Notes: generated by a model not told the origin, from the letters alone. Shown: positions 36,332 to 46,210, counted from the first letter of the stretch. The stretch: DNA of 64,000 nt from Dictyobacter formicarum (GCF_016587435.1 NZ_BNJJ01000011.1:124001-188000), one strand, 5' to 3'. Numbers and translations: made by a program.

Positions 36332-38080
36332 ATGCGCATCCCGCTCAAAGACTACCGGGAGCTCTTATGGCGCTATCTGGCACCTCAGCGCACACGCGTC
36401 TTGTTACTCGGGCTACTGCTCTGCGCTGATATAACCTTGCAATTGGTCAATCCGCAATTTTTGCGTACGTTTATCGATACCATTACTTCCAGCGGCCCTC
36501 AACCTTTGCTGCTGGTATTAGCCGTCATCTTCATTGTGGTAGCGCTGGTACAACAATTGATTACGATCGCCGCCACCTATATAAGTGAGCGACTCGCCTG
36601 GACCGCCACCAATGCGCTACGCGCCGATCTGGCTTTGCACCTGGTACGCATGGATATGTCCTTTCACAAGGTGCATACACCAGGTGAATTGATTGAGCGC
36701 GTCGATGGCGATGTGACGAATCTGGCCAACTTTTTTTCGCAGTTTGTGATCAAAATTCTAGGTGGCCTGCTGCTCTTAGTGGGGATCCTGGTCATACTCT
36801 GGTATACTGAATGGCACGTTGGACTGGCACTGAGCGTGTTTGCTATCATCGCGTTGATTGCCGTTAACGCCGCTCGTGGTATCGCTATTAAACCCTGGAA
36901 AGCCTTTCGCCAGACGAGCGCAGATTTGTTTGGTTTTCTGGAAGAACGTCTGCGCGGCACCGAAGATATTCGATCCAACGGAGCCCAGCCTTATATCATG
37001 CGCCGTCTGTTCATGCTCACGCGTGAGCGCCTCAAAAACGGCACTCGGGCACGCCTCCTCTCGTCTATTCCCTGGAGCATGCCAGTACTTTTCTTTACTA
37101 CGGCCTATATCATCGCCTTTACATTAATTGCCTGGCTCTATGGTACCCACAGTATTAGCATCGGTGTTGCCTTCTTGATCTATTACTATACCCAGCAACT
37201 CTCGCAACCCATTATGATGATCTCTAACCAGCTCGATGATTTCCAAAAAGCCAGCGCGGGTATTGTGCGCGTACAAGAGCTGATGGGTACGAGTAGCCAG
37301 TTAACCGATGGACAGGGGATACCATTGCCTGCAGGTCCGTTGAGTGTGGACTTTAACCAGGTGGACTTTGGCTATGGTGAAGAGGACATGGTGCTGCAAA
37401 ATGTCTCCTTTCATCTTAAACCTGGTGAGGTACTCGGTCTACTTGGACGTACCGGCAGCGGCAAAACGACCATTACACGTCTGCTCTTCCGTCTCTATGA
37501 GCCGGCAGCTGGCAAAATCGAACTGGGTGGCGTCGATGTTTCTCAGGCGCATCTGGCCGATTTACGCCGCCATATCGGCATCGTCACTCAGGATGTGCAG
37601 CTGTTTCACGCCACAGTACGCGATAATCTGACCCTCTTTGATGACAGCATCGATGACGCTCGCATCGCGCAGGCATTGCAACAGTTAGGTCTGACCGATT
37701 GGTTTCATAAGCTGGCAGATGGATTGGATACCATGCTGGCGGCTAATGGAGGTGGACTCTCAGCGGGCGAGGCCCAATTGCTAGCCTTTACGCGCGTCTT
37801 CCTGCATAATCCAGGCTTGATTATCCTGGACGAAGCCTCTTCACGCCTGGATCCCGCAACCGAGCAGCTTACTGAACGAGCCGTTGATACACTGCTCAGT
37901 GGACGTACCGGCATCATCATCGCCCATCGATTGGGAACCGTTAAACGGGCCGATACCATCTTGATTATGGACTCAGGACAAATCGCGGAATATGGAGAGC
38001 GGGCCGCGCTGCAGGCAGATTCTCACTCTCACTTTGCGCAGTTGCTCCTTACTGCACATGAAGCCGAGGTGCTAGCATGA
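36332..38080 (+). CDS. Heterodimeric ABC exporter subunit 1 (type IV half-transporter)
   Basis: A 582-residue half-transporter: a six-helix exporter domain (about 15-310) fused to an ATPase domain (about 335-575). Walker A is GRTGSGKTT (372-380) and Walker B is LIILDEAS with the catalytic Glu kept, while the signature is LSAGEAQ (476-482) rather than LSGGQ. It pairs with subunit 2, whose signature is canonical but whose Walker B lacks the Glu, so the dimer has one competent and one degenerate ATP site as in BmrCD, LmrCD and TM287/288. Those pump drugs or lipids outward. The start at 36332 has AAAGGAG six bases upstream. It overlaps subunit 2 by four bases. Confidence 0.94.
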   Translation: MRIPLKDYRELLWRYLAPQRTRVLLLGLLLCADITLQLVNPQFLRTFIDTITSSGPQPLLLVLAVIFIVVALVQQLITIAATYISERLAWTATNALRADLALHLVRMDMSFHKVHTPGELIERVDGDVTNLANFFSQFVIKILGGLLLLVGILVILWYTEWHVGLALSVFAIIALIAVNAARGIAIKPWKAFRQTSADLFGFLEERLRGTEDIRSNGAQPYIMRRLFMLTRERLKNGTRARLLSSIPWSMPVLFFTTAYIIAFTLIAWLYGTHSISIGVAFLIYYYTQQLSQPIMMISNQLDDFQKASAGIVRVQELMGTSSQLTDGQGIPLPAGPLSVDFNQVDFGYGEEDMVLQNVSFHLKPGEVLGLLGRTGSGKTTITRLLFRLYEPAAGKIELGGVDVSQAHLADLRRHIGIVTQDVQLFHATVRDNLTLFDDSIDDARIAQALQQLGLTDWFHKLADGLDTMLAANGGGLSAGEAQLLAFTRVFLHNPGLIILDEASSRLDPATEQLTERAVDTLLSGRTGIIIAHRLGTVKRADTILIMDSGQIAEYGERAALQADSHSHFAQLLLTAHEAEVLA

Positions 38081-39852
38081 AAACCTGGAAATTCTTCGCA
38101 AGCCTCATTCGCTTTCAGCCCTGGAATTATGCCTTCAATTGTCTCGCCATTACCGCTGTCCTGCTGGCAGAAATGATACCTGGATTGGTCGGACAAAGAT
38201 TTTTTGATCGCCTGACGGCACAACCAGCCGTTGATATCGGACTCTGGTGGCTGGCGGCGCTGCTGCTGTTTGCCTCCTTGGGTCGCATCGCTGGCCTCGT
38301 TAGCTGTCAGCTAACCAATTCACCATTTATCCTTTGCAATACGGCCCTGTTACAAAAAAATATCCTGGCGCGCATTCTGCAATTACCAGGCGCGTATGCC
38401 CTGCCGGCTTCCTCGGGCGAGGCGATTAGCCGCCTGCGGGATGATGTAGATGAAAACTCGGTCTTCTTGATGGCTTTTAATGATTTGATCGCCTTTACTA
38501 TCTTTGCTATTGTTGCGATGATTATCATGCTACGCATTAATGTCGTCATCACCCTGACCATCTTTTTACCACTGGTGGTAATCACTGCGATTGTCAATAT
38601 TGCCAGTGTGCAAATCAAAAAGCGACGTGGTGAAAATCGCAAGGCGACGGGCGACGTGACCGGCTTCCTGGGCGAATTGTTTGGAGCCGTGCAAGCCATC
38701 CAGGTAGCCAATGCTGAGGAACAAGCCATCCAGCACTTCCGTCAACTCAATAAAAAGCGTATGGATATGACTGTGCGTGACCGCATCTTTGACCAGGTCT
38801 TACAATCGTTCTTTGCCAATACCGTTAGTCTGGGAACTGGCATGATCTTACTGCTGGCCGGCCAATCGATGCACACAGGTACTTTCACCATAGGTGATTT
38901 TGCCCTCTTCGTCTACTACCTGGGCTGGATCACCGAGTTCACCACTCAGTTTGGTGTGGTACTGACACGCTATCGCCAGGCTGGAGTTTCAGTGGAACGC
39001 ATGCTTACACTCCTCAAAGATGCACCCGCCCATACGCTCGTCCAACCTGGCCCCATCTATACCAAAGGCCCATTTCCTGAGGTACCAGAACTTCCCAAAA
39101 TTGGGACCAATCGACTGCAAATTTTGGAAACCAGGGATCTGACCTATCATCATCTCGGAAGTGGAGCGGGAATAGAACAGATCAACCTGCGGCTGGAACG
39201 AGGGTCCTTCACGGTGATTACAGGACGTATCGGCTCCGGTAAAACAACCTTATTGCAGACGTTGCTGGGGCTCTTACCCAGTGAGAAGGGAAGCATTTGC
39301 TGGAATGGTCAACTGATCGCGGATCCTGCTGCCTTTTTTGTTCCTCCTCATAGCGCCTATACGTCACAGGTGCCACAACTCTTCAGTGATAGCCTGCGGG
39401 ATAATATTCTGCTCGGCTTACCAGAAGACGAGCAGGTGCTGCAGGAAGCTCTATACCTAGCGGTACTGACACCGGATATCGCCGAGATGGACAAAGGGTT
39501 GGATACACTGGTCGGGCCGAAAGGTGTACGACTCTCGGGAGGTCAGATCCAACGTTCAGCCGCAGCCCGTATGTTTGTACGCCCGGCCAGCCTGTTGGTA
39601 GTGGACGACCTCTCCAGTGCCCTGGACGTCGAGACCGAAGCGCTACTCTGGCAACGCATCTTTGCGCATCCTGAGCATACGGTACTGGCAGTTTCTCATC
39701 GACGCGCTGCTCTGCGCCGGGCAGATCAGATTATTGTTTTGAAAGATGGCAAAATCGAGGCTCAGGGCAAACTCGATGAGTTGCTAAACAGTAGCAGCGA
39801 AATGCGCCATCTCTGGCACGGTCAGCACAGCCTCCAACCGAGCACCGATTAA
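38077..39852 (+). CDS. Heterodimeric ABC exporter subunit 2 (type IV half-transporter)
   Basis: A 591-residue partner of the preceding gene, starting in an ATGA overlap with its stop codon. It has a six-helix exporter domain (about 15-310) and an ATPase domain (about 345-580). Walker A is GRIGSGKTT (383-391), the signature is LSGGQ (486-490), and Walker B reads LLVVDDLSS with Asp511 where the catalytic Glu should be. Its ATP site, completed by the LSAGE signature of subunit 1, is therefore the degenerate one. Drug or lipid export from the inner leaflet is the usual role of such pairs. The substrate is unknown. Confidence 0.94.
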   Translation: MKTWKFFASLIRFQPWNYAFNCLAITAVLLAEMIPGLVGQRFFDRLTAQPAVDIGLWWLAALLLFASLGRIAGLVSCQLTNSPFILCNTALLQKNILARILQLPGAYALPASSGEAISRLRDDVDENSVFLMAFNDLIAFTIFAIVAMIIMLRINVVITLTIFLPLVVITAIVNIASVQIKKRRGENRKATGDVTGFLGELFGAVQAIQVANAEEQAIQHFRQLNKKRMDMTVRDRIFDQVLQSFFANTVSLGTGMILLLAGQSMHTGTFTIGDFALFVYYLGWITEFTTQFGVVLTRYRQAGVSVERMLTLLKDAPAHTLVQPGPIYTKGPFPEVPELPKIGTNRLQILETRDLTYHHLGSGAGIEQINLRLERGSFTVITGRIGSGKTTLLQTLLGLLPSEKGSICWNGQLIADPAAFFVPPHSAYTSQVPQLFSDSLRDNILLGLPEDEQVLQEALYLAVLTPDIAEMDKGLDTLVGPKGVRLSGGQIQRSAAARMFVRPASLLVVDDLSSALDVETEALLWQRIFAHPEHTVLAVSHRRAALRRADQIIVLKDGKIEAQGKLDELLNSSSEMRHLWHGQHSLQPSTD

Positions 39853-39976
39853 TCCCTATAAACCCAAGCGACTAACACGCTTTCAGCATTTTAGCTCTTA
39901 TTTATTCTAGTAGTGAGGCTATTAAATAGGTAGTCTCACTACCAGGATTTTTCTAATCCTTCGTGAGAAAGGACTT

Positions 39977-40906
39977 ATGTACCTCATGAGCACACATAAT
40001 GATCGGTCGCTTGATAAAATCCAAACTAATCTGATTGAAATAATCACTGCCCAGCGCGCACGCCGCACTGTTCTTAAAGGAGCCGTAGCGGGCCTGGCCT
40101 CGCTTTCAGCCCTGGGAGCACATGCTCTTGTTAGACCTGGAGCAGTATTTGCATATAACTCATCACGTTCTAAGCTTCAACATATCCTCGATATCGCCGT
40201 CACGGTTGAACAACTGGCGGTCACCACTTACGGTAATGGCGTTGCTAATGCATCAACGTTGGGTATTTCAGGTAACAAGCTTAAATATCTACAAGCCGCC
40301 CTGGTAGAAGAGCAGATCCATGAGATATTCTTTGAGTCTATGGGCGCGCAGCCGCTTACCAGCACATTTAGCTATCCAAATGGCGACAGTACATTTACTA
40401 ACTTATCCACTTTCATTGAAGCACAACAACAATTAGAAGAGATCTTTGCTTCAGTTTATCTGATCGGTGTGGTAGAAGTTGCTCAACTGAATCAGTACCG
40501 ACTGGCCCAAATTCTAGCACAGACTGCTGGCATTGAATCTGAGCACCGCGTCCTGGGTCGCGTCATTGAGGGCTCTGACCCAGCCGATAATTATGCATAT
40601 ACCCCCGTGCTGATTAAACAGGTTGAGGACGCGCCAAGCGTGCTATCAGCAGAAGGATATTTGAGCCCGGTCCCAAATAACACGTATACGTATGAACGGG
40701 TCAGCACCAAGTACCATAAAATTGAGTATCACACCCCGTACGTTACCACCAGCAATCTTAATAGTTACGGTGGCTATGGTAAAAGCAATCAGCCCGGTCC
40801 TGGTGGCAGTTATCCGCCTGATCCAGATACTAGTGACTCATCCGGTTCTAATAAGGGCGGTTCGTCCGGTCCTGGTTATAGCACACCTATCCTGATGGGC
40901 TTCTAA
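39977..40906 (+). CDS. Tat-exported ferritin-like domain protein
   Basis: A 309-residue protein. A twin-arginine-type signal is present around residues 28-60 (ARRTVLKGAVAGLASLSALGAHAL, landmarks ARRTVLKG and ASLSALGAHAL) ending near VFA-YN. Residues 65-210 form a ferritin-like four-helix bundle (VTVEQLAVTTYGNGV, ALVEEQIHEIFFESMGA, ASVYLIGVVEVAQLNQYRLAQI, GIESEHRVLGRV) with Glu/His residues in metal-binding positions. A tail of about 50 residues is Gly/Pro/Ser/Tyr-rich and probably disordered. GAAAGGAC precedes the ATG. It may be a surface or spore-coat protein rather than an iron store. It lies 124 bases after the exporter genes and could be co-transcribed. Confidence 0.82.
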   Translation: MYLMSTHNDRSLDKIQTNLIEIITAQRARRTVLKGAVAGLASLSALGAHALVRPGAVFAYNSSRSKLQHILDIAVTVEQLAVTTYGNGVANASTLGISGNKLKYLQAALVEEQIHEIFFESMGAQPLTSTFSYPNGDSTFTNLSTFIEAQQQLEEIFASVYLIGVVEVAQLNQYRLAQILAQTAGIESEHRVLGRVIEGSDPADNYAYTPVLIKQVEDAPSVLSAEGYLSPVPNNTYTYERVSTKYHKIEYHTPYVTTSNLNSYGGYGKSNQPGPGGSYPPDPDTSDSSGSNKGGSSGPGYSTPILMGF

Positions 40907-40939
40907 TCAATCGGCCCGATGTTACTGGCAAACGATAGC

Positions 40940-40987
40940 AGGCTCTATATTTCTACCCATCGCATATACCCAGGTGGTATAGAGCCT
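40940..40987 (+). terminator. Terminator of the ferritin-like gene
   Basis: AGGCTCTATA (40940-40949) and TATAGAGCCT (40978-40987) are exact inverted repeats around a 28-base loop, between converging genes. There is no strong U-run. Confidence 0.55.
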
Positions 40988-41046
40988 CTATCTATCTCAG
41001 CGGCAGGAATGCTCACATATGCATTCACCATCGCACGCTGGGAACA

Positions 41047-41694
41047 TCAGTCTGGCTGTTCTTCTTTTTGATAAAGATAATCTATAGCACCATCTAATGG
41101 CACAATATGATCTGAGCCGAGCGCATTCAGTACAAGCGCGCTGTATTGATCAGCCAGACGTGTAAAGGTTAAAACGTCGCTAGCATTGAACCACTGATGT
41201 GTCCATTGCAGCGCTGAGAGCACAAACAAACAGGCCAATAAGCTATCGGGCACACGGAAAGCTTTTTCTTTGATACCAGCAACGATTACGCGATAGAAGT
41301 ATGCATCATATGTTTCACGCATTGCCTGAATCTCCTGCCGATGGGCTTCATTAAGAAATATCCAATCGCGCAAAAAGACGCGTACATGCTCCCGATCCTG
41401 AGATACTACTTCTAGATGTCGGTAGATCAACAAATGCAGTTGCTCGGCGGGTGAAATAGTACGGGGCACGGTACGTGCCTGGGTCAAAAACAGACCAGCT
41501 ACCCGCGCCACAATATGCCAGAGCATTTCATCCCTGGTCCCTAACAAACCAGTTACATGAGCTTCGCTCATCTCTAACGCGCGTGCGATATCGCGCATCG
41601 CGGTGCCTTGATAACCATTGTCTCCAAACAGTTTCGCCACTATGGGCCATAGTTCCTCTTTATTATGCATCTTCACCCCCACCAGGACCACCAT
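41047..41694 (-). CDS. TetR family transcriptional regulator
   Basis: A 215-residue regulator. The N-terminal HTH (about 10-55) reads IVAKLFGDNGYQGTAMRDIARALEMSEAHVTGLLGTRDEML (landmarks GYQGTAMRDIARAL and SEAHVTGLLGTRDEML). It is followed by an all-helical ligand domain resembling the KstR2/FadR-like C-terminal domains of lipid-responsive TetR proteins (LIYRHLEVVSQDREHVRVFLRDW, FLNEAHRQEI). It is divergent from an acyl-CoA thioesterase gene, fitting a role in fatty-acid metabolism, though this is inference. The start may instead be the Met at residue 9. GGAAG lies about ten bases before the first ATG. Confidence 0.87.
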   Translation of the reverse strand: MVVLVGVKMHNKEELWPIVAKLFGDNGYQGTAMRDIARALEMSEAHVTGLLGTRDEMLWHIVARVAGLFLTQARTVPRTISPAEQLHLLIYRHLEVVSQDREHVRVFLRDWIFLNEAHRQEIQAMRETYDAYFYRVIVAGIKEKAFRVPDSLLACLFVLSALQWTHQWFNASDVLTFTRLADQYSALVLNALGSDHIVPLDGAIDYLYQKEEQPD

Positions 41695-41889
41695 GCGTTA
41701 CATTCTTCCATACGCCCAAAAAGACGTTTTTCTATCTTTGCTACTCTTAAAGATACCAACAAATTCATCTAATGCGGAAAAGGTGTTTTGAGACAATCTG
41801 CGAGCAAACATATAGACAACCTTGTTGCCGGGAACAGAATAGGATATAGTAATGGATGCAATGACAACCTATGTGTAAGAGAGAATAAC

Positions 41890-42450
41890 ATGAACCCATT
41901 CGATAGAATATTCACGCGCTACCGCAACTTTCCGGAAGTCGACTTAACGCAAGGGCGCAGTATCGCCTACTCGCGTAGCACAACACGCCGAATCATGGAG
42001 TTAATTGATGCCAATGGCCATGGCAATGTGCATGGAGGCGTCATCATGCGTATGGTTGATGAGGCAGCCGCCATTGTCGCCATCAAACACTGTCAAAGCC
42101 CGACCGTCGTGACCGCCCGTGTCGAACGCTTCGACTTTCTGGCGCCCGCCTTTATCGGCGATGTGGTCTCCGTCCACTGCGCCATGCACTATGTTGGTAG
42201 AACAAGCATGGAGGTTGGTGTCGAGGTTACCGCGGAGGACCTGATCAGCCGCGAGATCCGCAAAATCGCCAGCAGTTATGTTATCTATGTCGCTCTGGAC
42301 GAGAACCGTAAACCACGGCAGGTGCCCCCCCTGGTTCCGGCCGACGAAGAAGAAGCCAAAATTATTGAGCATGCTCGCCAACGCCGCCTGCGGCGTCAGA
42401 AGATCGACGAAGAATTCAAACAACTACAACGCGAAGCCGACGCGCAATAA
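41890..42450 (+). CDS. Hotdog-fold acyl-CoA thioesterase (BACH/YciA type)
   Basis: A 186-residue thioesterase. The start at 41890 gives MNPFDRIFTRYRNF, with AAGAGAG upstream; a longer frame has no support. The hotdog domain carries the family motif NVHGGVIMRMVDEAAAIVA with the catalytic Asp, then VTARVERFDFLAPAFIGDVV and SMEVGVEV. It hydrolyses acyl-CoAs to free acid and CoA in the cytoplasm. A basic/acidic helical tail (about 155-186) is unusual and may oligomerise. It is divergent from the TetR gene. Confidence 0.92.
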   Translation: MNPFDRIFTRYRNFPEVDLTQGRSIAYSRSTTRRIMELIDANGHGNVHGGVIMRMVDEAAAIVAIKHCQSPTVVTARVERFDFLAPAFIGDVVSVHCAMHYVGRTSMEVGVEVTAEDLISREIRKIASSYVIYVALDENRKPRQVPPLVPADEEEAKIIEHARQRRLRRQKIDEEFKQLQREADAQ

Positions 42451-42459
42451 ACATAGAAG

Positions 42460-42500
42460 AGAGTGGCACCCGGTGAATATAGCGGGTGCCACTCTCTTTT
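42460..42500 (+). terminator. Terminator of the thioesterase gene
   Basis: AGAGTGGCACCCG (42460-42472) pairs with CGGGTGCCACTCT (42483-42495) around a ten-base loop, followed by CTTTT. It lies between converging genes and may serve both. Confidence 0.9.
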
Positions 42501-42523
42501 ATGTTGTAGAGAAAAGAATAATG

Positions 42524-43021
42524 TTAGAGGCCCAGAGACTCGACGGCCTCGAGCACTTCGTTGGCATGATCGTCAGGCTTCACTTTACGCCAGACTTTAC
42601 GGACAATACCCTCTTTGTCGATCAAAAAGGTCTGGCGATCGACTCCCATATACTTCTTTCCGTACATGTTTTTCTCTTTCCAGACATGATACTGCTCAGC
42701 CACTGTCTTTTCGGTATCGGCAAGCAAGGGGAATGGGAGAGAAAACTTATCCATGAACTTCTGATGGGAATTTACACTATCGACACTGATGCCGAGCACA
42801 ACTACCCCGCGTTGCTGCAACAGATGATTGGCATCACGGAAGCTACAGGCCTCTTTCGTACAGCCGGGAGTATCATCTTTTGGATAAAAGTAGAGGACAA
42901 CATTTTTGCCTTTGAGGTCCCCTAGATGCACCTGACCATCTTTGACTACATCTTCACTACCAATGGCAGGTAACGTAAAATCGGGAGCAGGTTGCTGCTC
43001 TTGAATTTCGGTCTCGCTCAT
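42524..43021 (-). CDS. bcp: Thiol peroxidase/peroxiredoxin, Bcp (PrxQ) type
   Basis: A 165-residue thioredoxin-fold peroxidase that reduces peroxides. The motif PKDDTPGCTKEACSFRD has the peroxidatic C54 and the resolving C59 five residues later, the Bcp/PrxQ pattern. The start is the Met beginning MSETEIQEQQ, with AGAGG eight bases upstream; the longer frame has no ribosome-binding site. Electrons would come from thioredoxin or the glutaredoxin-like proteins. It is followed leftward by the thioesterase terminator. Confidence 0.95.
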   Translation of the reverse strand: MSETEIQEQQPAPDFTLPAIGSEDVVKDGQVHLGDLKGKNVVLYFYPKDDTPGCTKEACSFRDANHLLQQRGVVVLGISVDSVNSHQKFMDKFSLPFPLLADTEKTVAEQYHVWKEKNMYGKKYMGVDRQTFLIDKEGIVRKVWRKVKPDDHANEVLEAVESLGL

Positions 43022-43160
43022 AAAAACACCTCTCAAAATAGCGTATATGGCTCTTGCTGAAGACCATCCCAGAAACCAATGCAGAGAGCATTTCTGACAC
43101 GCTCTTTCATGCATAGTAACAGGGAACGCACCAGAAATATTCCTCCCCAGACGCTACGCA

Positions 43161-43196
43161 GGCAGCAGGATGCACATTATTGCGCATCCTGCTGCC
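43161..43196 (-). terminator. Hairpin downstream of the MFS gene
   Basis: GGCAGCAGGATGC (43161-43173) pairs exactly with GCATCCTGCTGCC (43184-43196). It lies between the leftward MFS gene (stop at 43245) and the leftward bcp gene. No U-run is evident. Confidence 0.6.
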
Positions 43197-43244
43197 TGCT
43201 GATAGTATGGCTATGATTTCGAGAGAGGATTACAAATGTGCACC

Positions 43245-44573
43245 TCAGACTTTAGAGGCTCCTAGCAAACTCTCTTCTGCCGTTTCTTTCTCACCCTCGC
43301 CTGGCATCTTAATCTGCTCGATACGACCAAGTAGGAAGAGGAAGCAGAGAATACCTATGACAAGAATAGCGCCCGCGATCAGGAAGTTAGCCGCAAATGA
43401 GTTGGTTTTATCAATCACCAGGCCAGCCACAATAGGGGCGATAATGCCCGAGAGGTTGCCCATCAGATTCATAACACTTCCCACAGAACCAACTGTTCCC
43501 TTTGGCGCGATAATACTTGGAATACTCCAGGCTACCGGGGCGGCAAAGGCCAGACCACCAATGGCGATACTGATCCAGATTGTCGCCAGAGTAGCGTCAG
43601 TAGTGAAAGCGGCTCCGATTACAGCCAGGCCCAGCAACATACCGATGGTAACTATCGTTTTACGCACCTTGGTAGCGTCATAACCGCGAGCGATAAAGGC
43701 ATCCACCAGCACGCCACCGATAACCAGATCGGTAATCGTTGCTACAATCCAGGGAATAACCGTATACCAACCACTTTTCAGGACCGACATATGCAGAGAT
43801 TTCTGCAAATATCCGGGTAACCAGGTCAGAAACAGATAGAAAGAATAGTTATACGCCGCAAATCCAAGACTTAAACCCCAGACTTTTGGCTGGCGCAACA
43901 AGAACCCAAAACTCGCAACAACATTGGTAGGAGCAACCTTCTCAGGCTGTGCACCACCCTCAACAATATAGCGATGCTCTTCCTCTGAAAGCACCTTTGA
44001 GTCACTAGGATCTCTATAAAGTGCCCAGTAGATAACAGCATAGACTACATTGATGATACCTGCCGCCACAAAGGCAGCTCTCCATCCATAGCCCGCGACA
44101 ATAAAGGCCATTAGTGGAGCCCCGATCACCGAAGAGAACTTGGCAGCCGCATCGAAAGCCGATGTTGCCAGACCACGCTCCTTGATAGGGAACCAGTAAC
44201 CGGTGGCCTTGGAAGCACCCGGAAATACTGGAGCCTCTCCAATACCGAGCAGGATACGAGATAAGAGAATCAAGCCGAAACCACTGACCAGACCAGTCAT
44301 GAACGTAGCTAGCGCCCAGATAAAACTACCTATACGATTCAGCCAACGAACACCAAAACGGTCCAGCCATGCACCAACAGGGAGCTGCAAAATAGTGTAG
44401 CTCCAAAGGAATGACGAAAGAATCAGACCGGTCTGAAAATTTGAGAGCCCAAGCTCTTTTTCGAGTGGAGTAAGTGCAACCGATATGTTTACACGATCCA
44501 GGTAATTGACAATAATTCCTAGACTTAACAGGCTTGCAATGCCCCAACGCACATTCCCAACGCGTTTTTTCAT
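43245..44573 (-). CDS. MFS transporter, anion:cation symporter (ACS)-like family
   Basis: A 442-residue permease with twelve hydrophobic segments and a central cytoplasmic loop near 195-220. The first loop carries YLDRVNISVALTPLEKELGLS and LDRFGVRWLNRIGSF, the typical ACS-family (hexuronate/glucarate/phthalate) pattern, and TM4 has GIGEAPVFPGASKATGYWFP. It probably imports an organic acid by proton symport. GGAGG lies 13 bases before the ATG. It stands alone with no catabolic genes alongside, so the substrate is unknown. Confidence 0.9.
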   Translation of the reverse strand: MKKRVGNVRWGIASLLSLGIIVNYLDRVNISVALTPLEKELGLSNFQTGLILSSFLWSYTILQLPVGAWLDRFGVRWLNRIGSFIWALATFMTGLVSGFGLILLSRILLGIGEAPVFPGASKATGYWFPIKERGLATSAFDAAAKFSSVIGAPLMAFIVAGYGWRAAFVAAGIINVVYAVIYWALYRDPSDSKVLSEEEHRYIVEGGAQPEKVAPTNVVASFGFLLRQPKVWGLSLGFAAYNYSFYLFLTWLPGYLQKSLHMSVLKSGWYTVIPWIVATITDLVIGGVLVDAFIARGYDATKVRKTIVTIGMLLGLAVIGAAFTTDATLATIWISIAIGGLAFAAPVAWSIPSIIAPKGTVGSVGSVMNLMGNLSGIIAPIVAGLVIDKTNSFAANFLIAGAILVIGILCFLFLLGRIEQIKMPGEGEKETAEESLLGASKV

Positions 44574-44927
44574 TGTAAATTAAAACCTCCATCTATAAAC
44601 CCATCACCGGGTAACTCCACTGTAGCACAAATTTCACAGCACTACAATATGATTTTTTTTACTAATAAGAGATTCATCTCGCATTCTTAAAACGCATGGT
44701 ACACAAATACAATATTTTCATAGAAAATCACCCTTAGAACAAATTGAAATAGGTTATGTGCTCTTTTACTAAGATAATATATTTTCCGCCATCTACTTTA
44801 TCTAAAACAAAATTGACAGATTAACTTCTTTTCTTTATGCTGTAGACAATCTTGAATGTAACAGGCGTCCCAAACAAAGAACCTGTAACAGACATACGGT
44901 AGTAAGCAAAGAAAGAAGAGAAGTTCA
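44574..44927. promoter_or_regulatory. AT-rich divergent region with promoter of the DUF1330 gene
   Basis: TTGACA (44813-44818) and TATGCT (44836-44841) are separated by 17 bases and point toward the DUF1330 gene. The rest of this 354-base gap between divergent genes is very AT-rich, with no other feature seen. Confidence 0.7.
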
Positions 44928-45218
44928 ATGGCTGCATATTTCATCGTTGATGTCAAAGTACATGATCCCCAGACCTATGAAGAATATCGCAAGCAGGTTG
45001 GTGCAACCCTGGAAAAATATGGTGGCAAATTTCTGGTGCGTGGCGGAGCGTTCGAGGTTATCGAAGGCGAATGGCCCCTGCAGCGCCTGGTCATCTTAGA
45101 ATTTGAAGATTCGGCACAGTTCAAGCGTTGGTACTATTCACCTGAATACACAAAAATTCGAGAGATCCGCTTCCAGGCATCTGATGCCAGGGCCGTCATG
45201 ATCCAGGGAGCCGAATAA
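44928..45218 (+). CDS. DUF1330 domain protein
   Basis: A 96-residue ferredoxin-like-fold protein. Its family start AAYFIVDVKVHDPQTYEEY and the segments GGKFLVRGGAFEVIEGEW and RLVILEFEDSAQFKRWY are typical of DUF1330, a dimeric alpha-beta barrel related to monooxygenase/dehydratase small proteins of unknown function. It has its own promoter and terminator. AGAAG precedes the ATG. Confidence 0.92.
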   Translation: MAAYFIVDVKVHDPQTYEEYRKQVGATLEKYGGKFLVRGGAFEVIEGEWPLQRLVILEFEDSAQFKRWYYSPEYTKIREIRFQASDARAVMIQGAE

Positions 45219-45229
45219 ATTCTTCTACC

Positions 45230-45263
45230 AGCAGAGCCATTTGATATGGCTCTGCTATTTTCT
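45230..45263 (+). terminator. Terminator of the DUF1330 gene
   Basis: AGCAGAGCCAT (45230-45240) pairs exactly with ATGGCTCTGCT (45246-45256) around TTGAT, followed by ATTTTCT. Confidence 0.92.
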
Positions 45264-45376
45264 CCGTGTTTTAACATCAAGGCACTGGCCGTTGGTGCTG
45301 GAACTACAAACATAGCCAGGCACGCGTCCCAGGATGTGCTGAATGGCGGAGGCAAAGGCTGGAAATCAAACCAACA

Positions 45377-46210
45377 TTAACGGCTGACCAGAATATTGAT
45401 ACTGATAAGAATCATACAGACGAGTATTGTTACGGCCAGGGCCAGCACATCAAAACGTGCAAAGTGCAAGGCACGCAGCCTGGTGCGCTGCCAACCAGCA
45501 TGGCGTCCATAACAACGAGCCTCCATCGCCACATTCAGAACTTTGACTTTCTTAAAGCCACTGACAAAAAGTGGGATTAACAACAAAGAGAGCTTTGAGA
45601 CGCGTTGAAAAAGATTGCCCTCGTCAAAATTTATTCCACGGGCCGCCTGGGCCTTCATTAAACGTTCAACCTCTGTGACAAATATCGGTATGAACTTCAG
45701 CGCAATTACCAACACCATCACCAGGGCATTAATCGGAATACCAATTTTCTGTAGCGGAGCCGCCAGCACCTCCATGCCGTCCGTCAGGTCTACCATCGAG
45801 GTCGTAAAAGAAAGCATGGTCGCCAGATAATAGAGGAAGAGGACGCGCACAATCGTCAACACACTATTGATGATGCCCTGCCAGGTTACACCTAATATCC
45901 ACCAGTGCCAGAGCCATTGTGGACTTTTAGGAGGTATATAGAACAGTACTTCAAACATAAAGGCTATCAGCAAAAAGATAATAAATGGCCGCAGACTGCG
46001 CAGGACATAGCCGAGCGAGATGTGCGAAAGCTGGTGTAAGACGATACAGAACAGCAAGCAGAGCGCAAAGGCCTGAAAGGTACTCAGATAGGAGGTCAGA
46101 CCGATCAACGATATCGCGCAGATCAACTTGGCTCGTGGGTCCATACGCGCCAGTACTGAACCATTATTAACATACTGCCCAAAGGTTATATAGCGAGAAA
46201 GCTCAATCAT
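45377..46210 (-). CDS. ecfT: ECF transporter transmembrane subunit EcfT
   Basis: A 277-residue T component that couples ATPases to the S component. It has about five hydrophobic segments and the two cytoplasmic coupling-helix motifs AQAARGINF and AMEARCYGRH, equivalents of the Ala-Arg-Gly motifs that contact the ATPases. The ATG giving MIELSRYITFG is preferred; two GTG codons lie six and nine bases before it. It is the last gene of the leftward operon ecfS-ecfA-ecfT, 51 bases after the ATPase gene. Confidence 0.92.
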   Translation of the reverse strand: MIELSRYITFGQYVNNGSVLARMDPRAKLICAISLIGLTSYLSTFQAFALCLLFCIVLHQLSHISLGYVLRSLRPFIIFLLIAFMFEVLFYIPPKSPQWLWHWWILGVTWQGIINSVLTIVRVLFLYYLATMLSFTTSMVDLTDGMEVLAAPLQKIGIPINALVMVLVIALKFIPIFVTEVERLMKAQAARGINFDEGNLFQRVSKLSLLLIPLFVSGFKKVKVLNVAMEARCYGRHAGWQRTRLRALHFARFDVLALAVTILVCMILISINILVSR

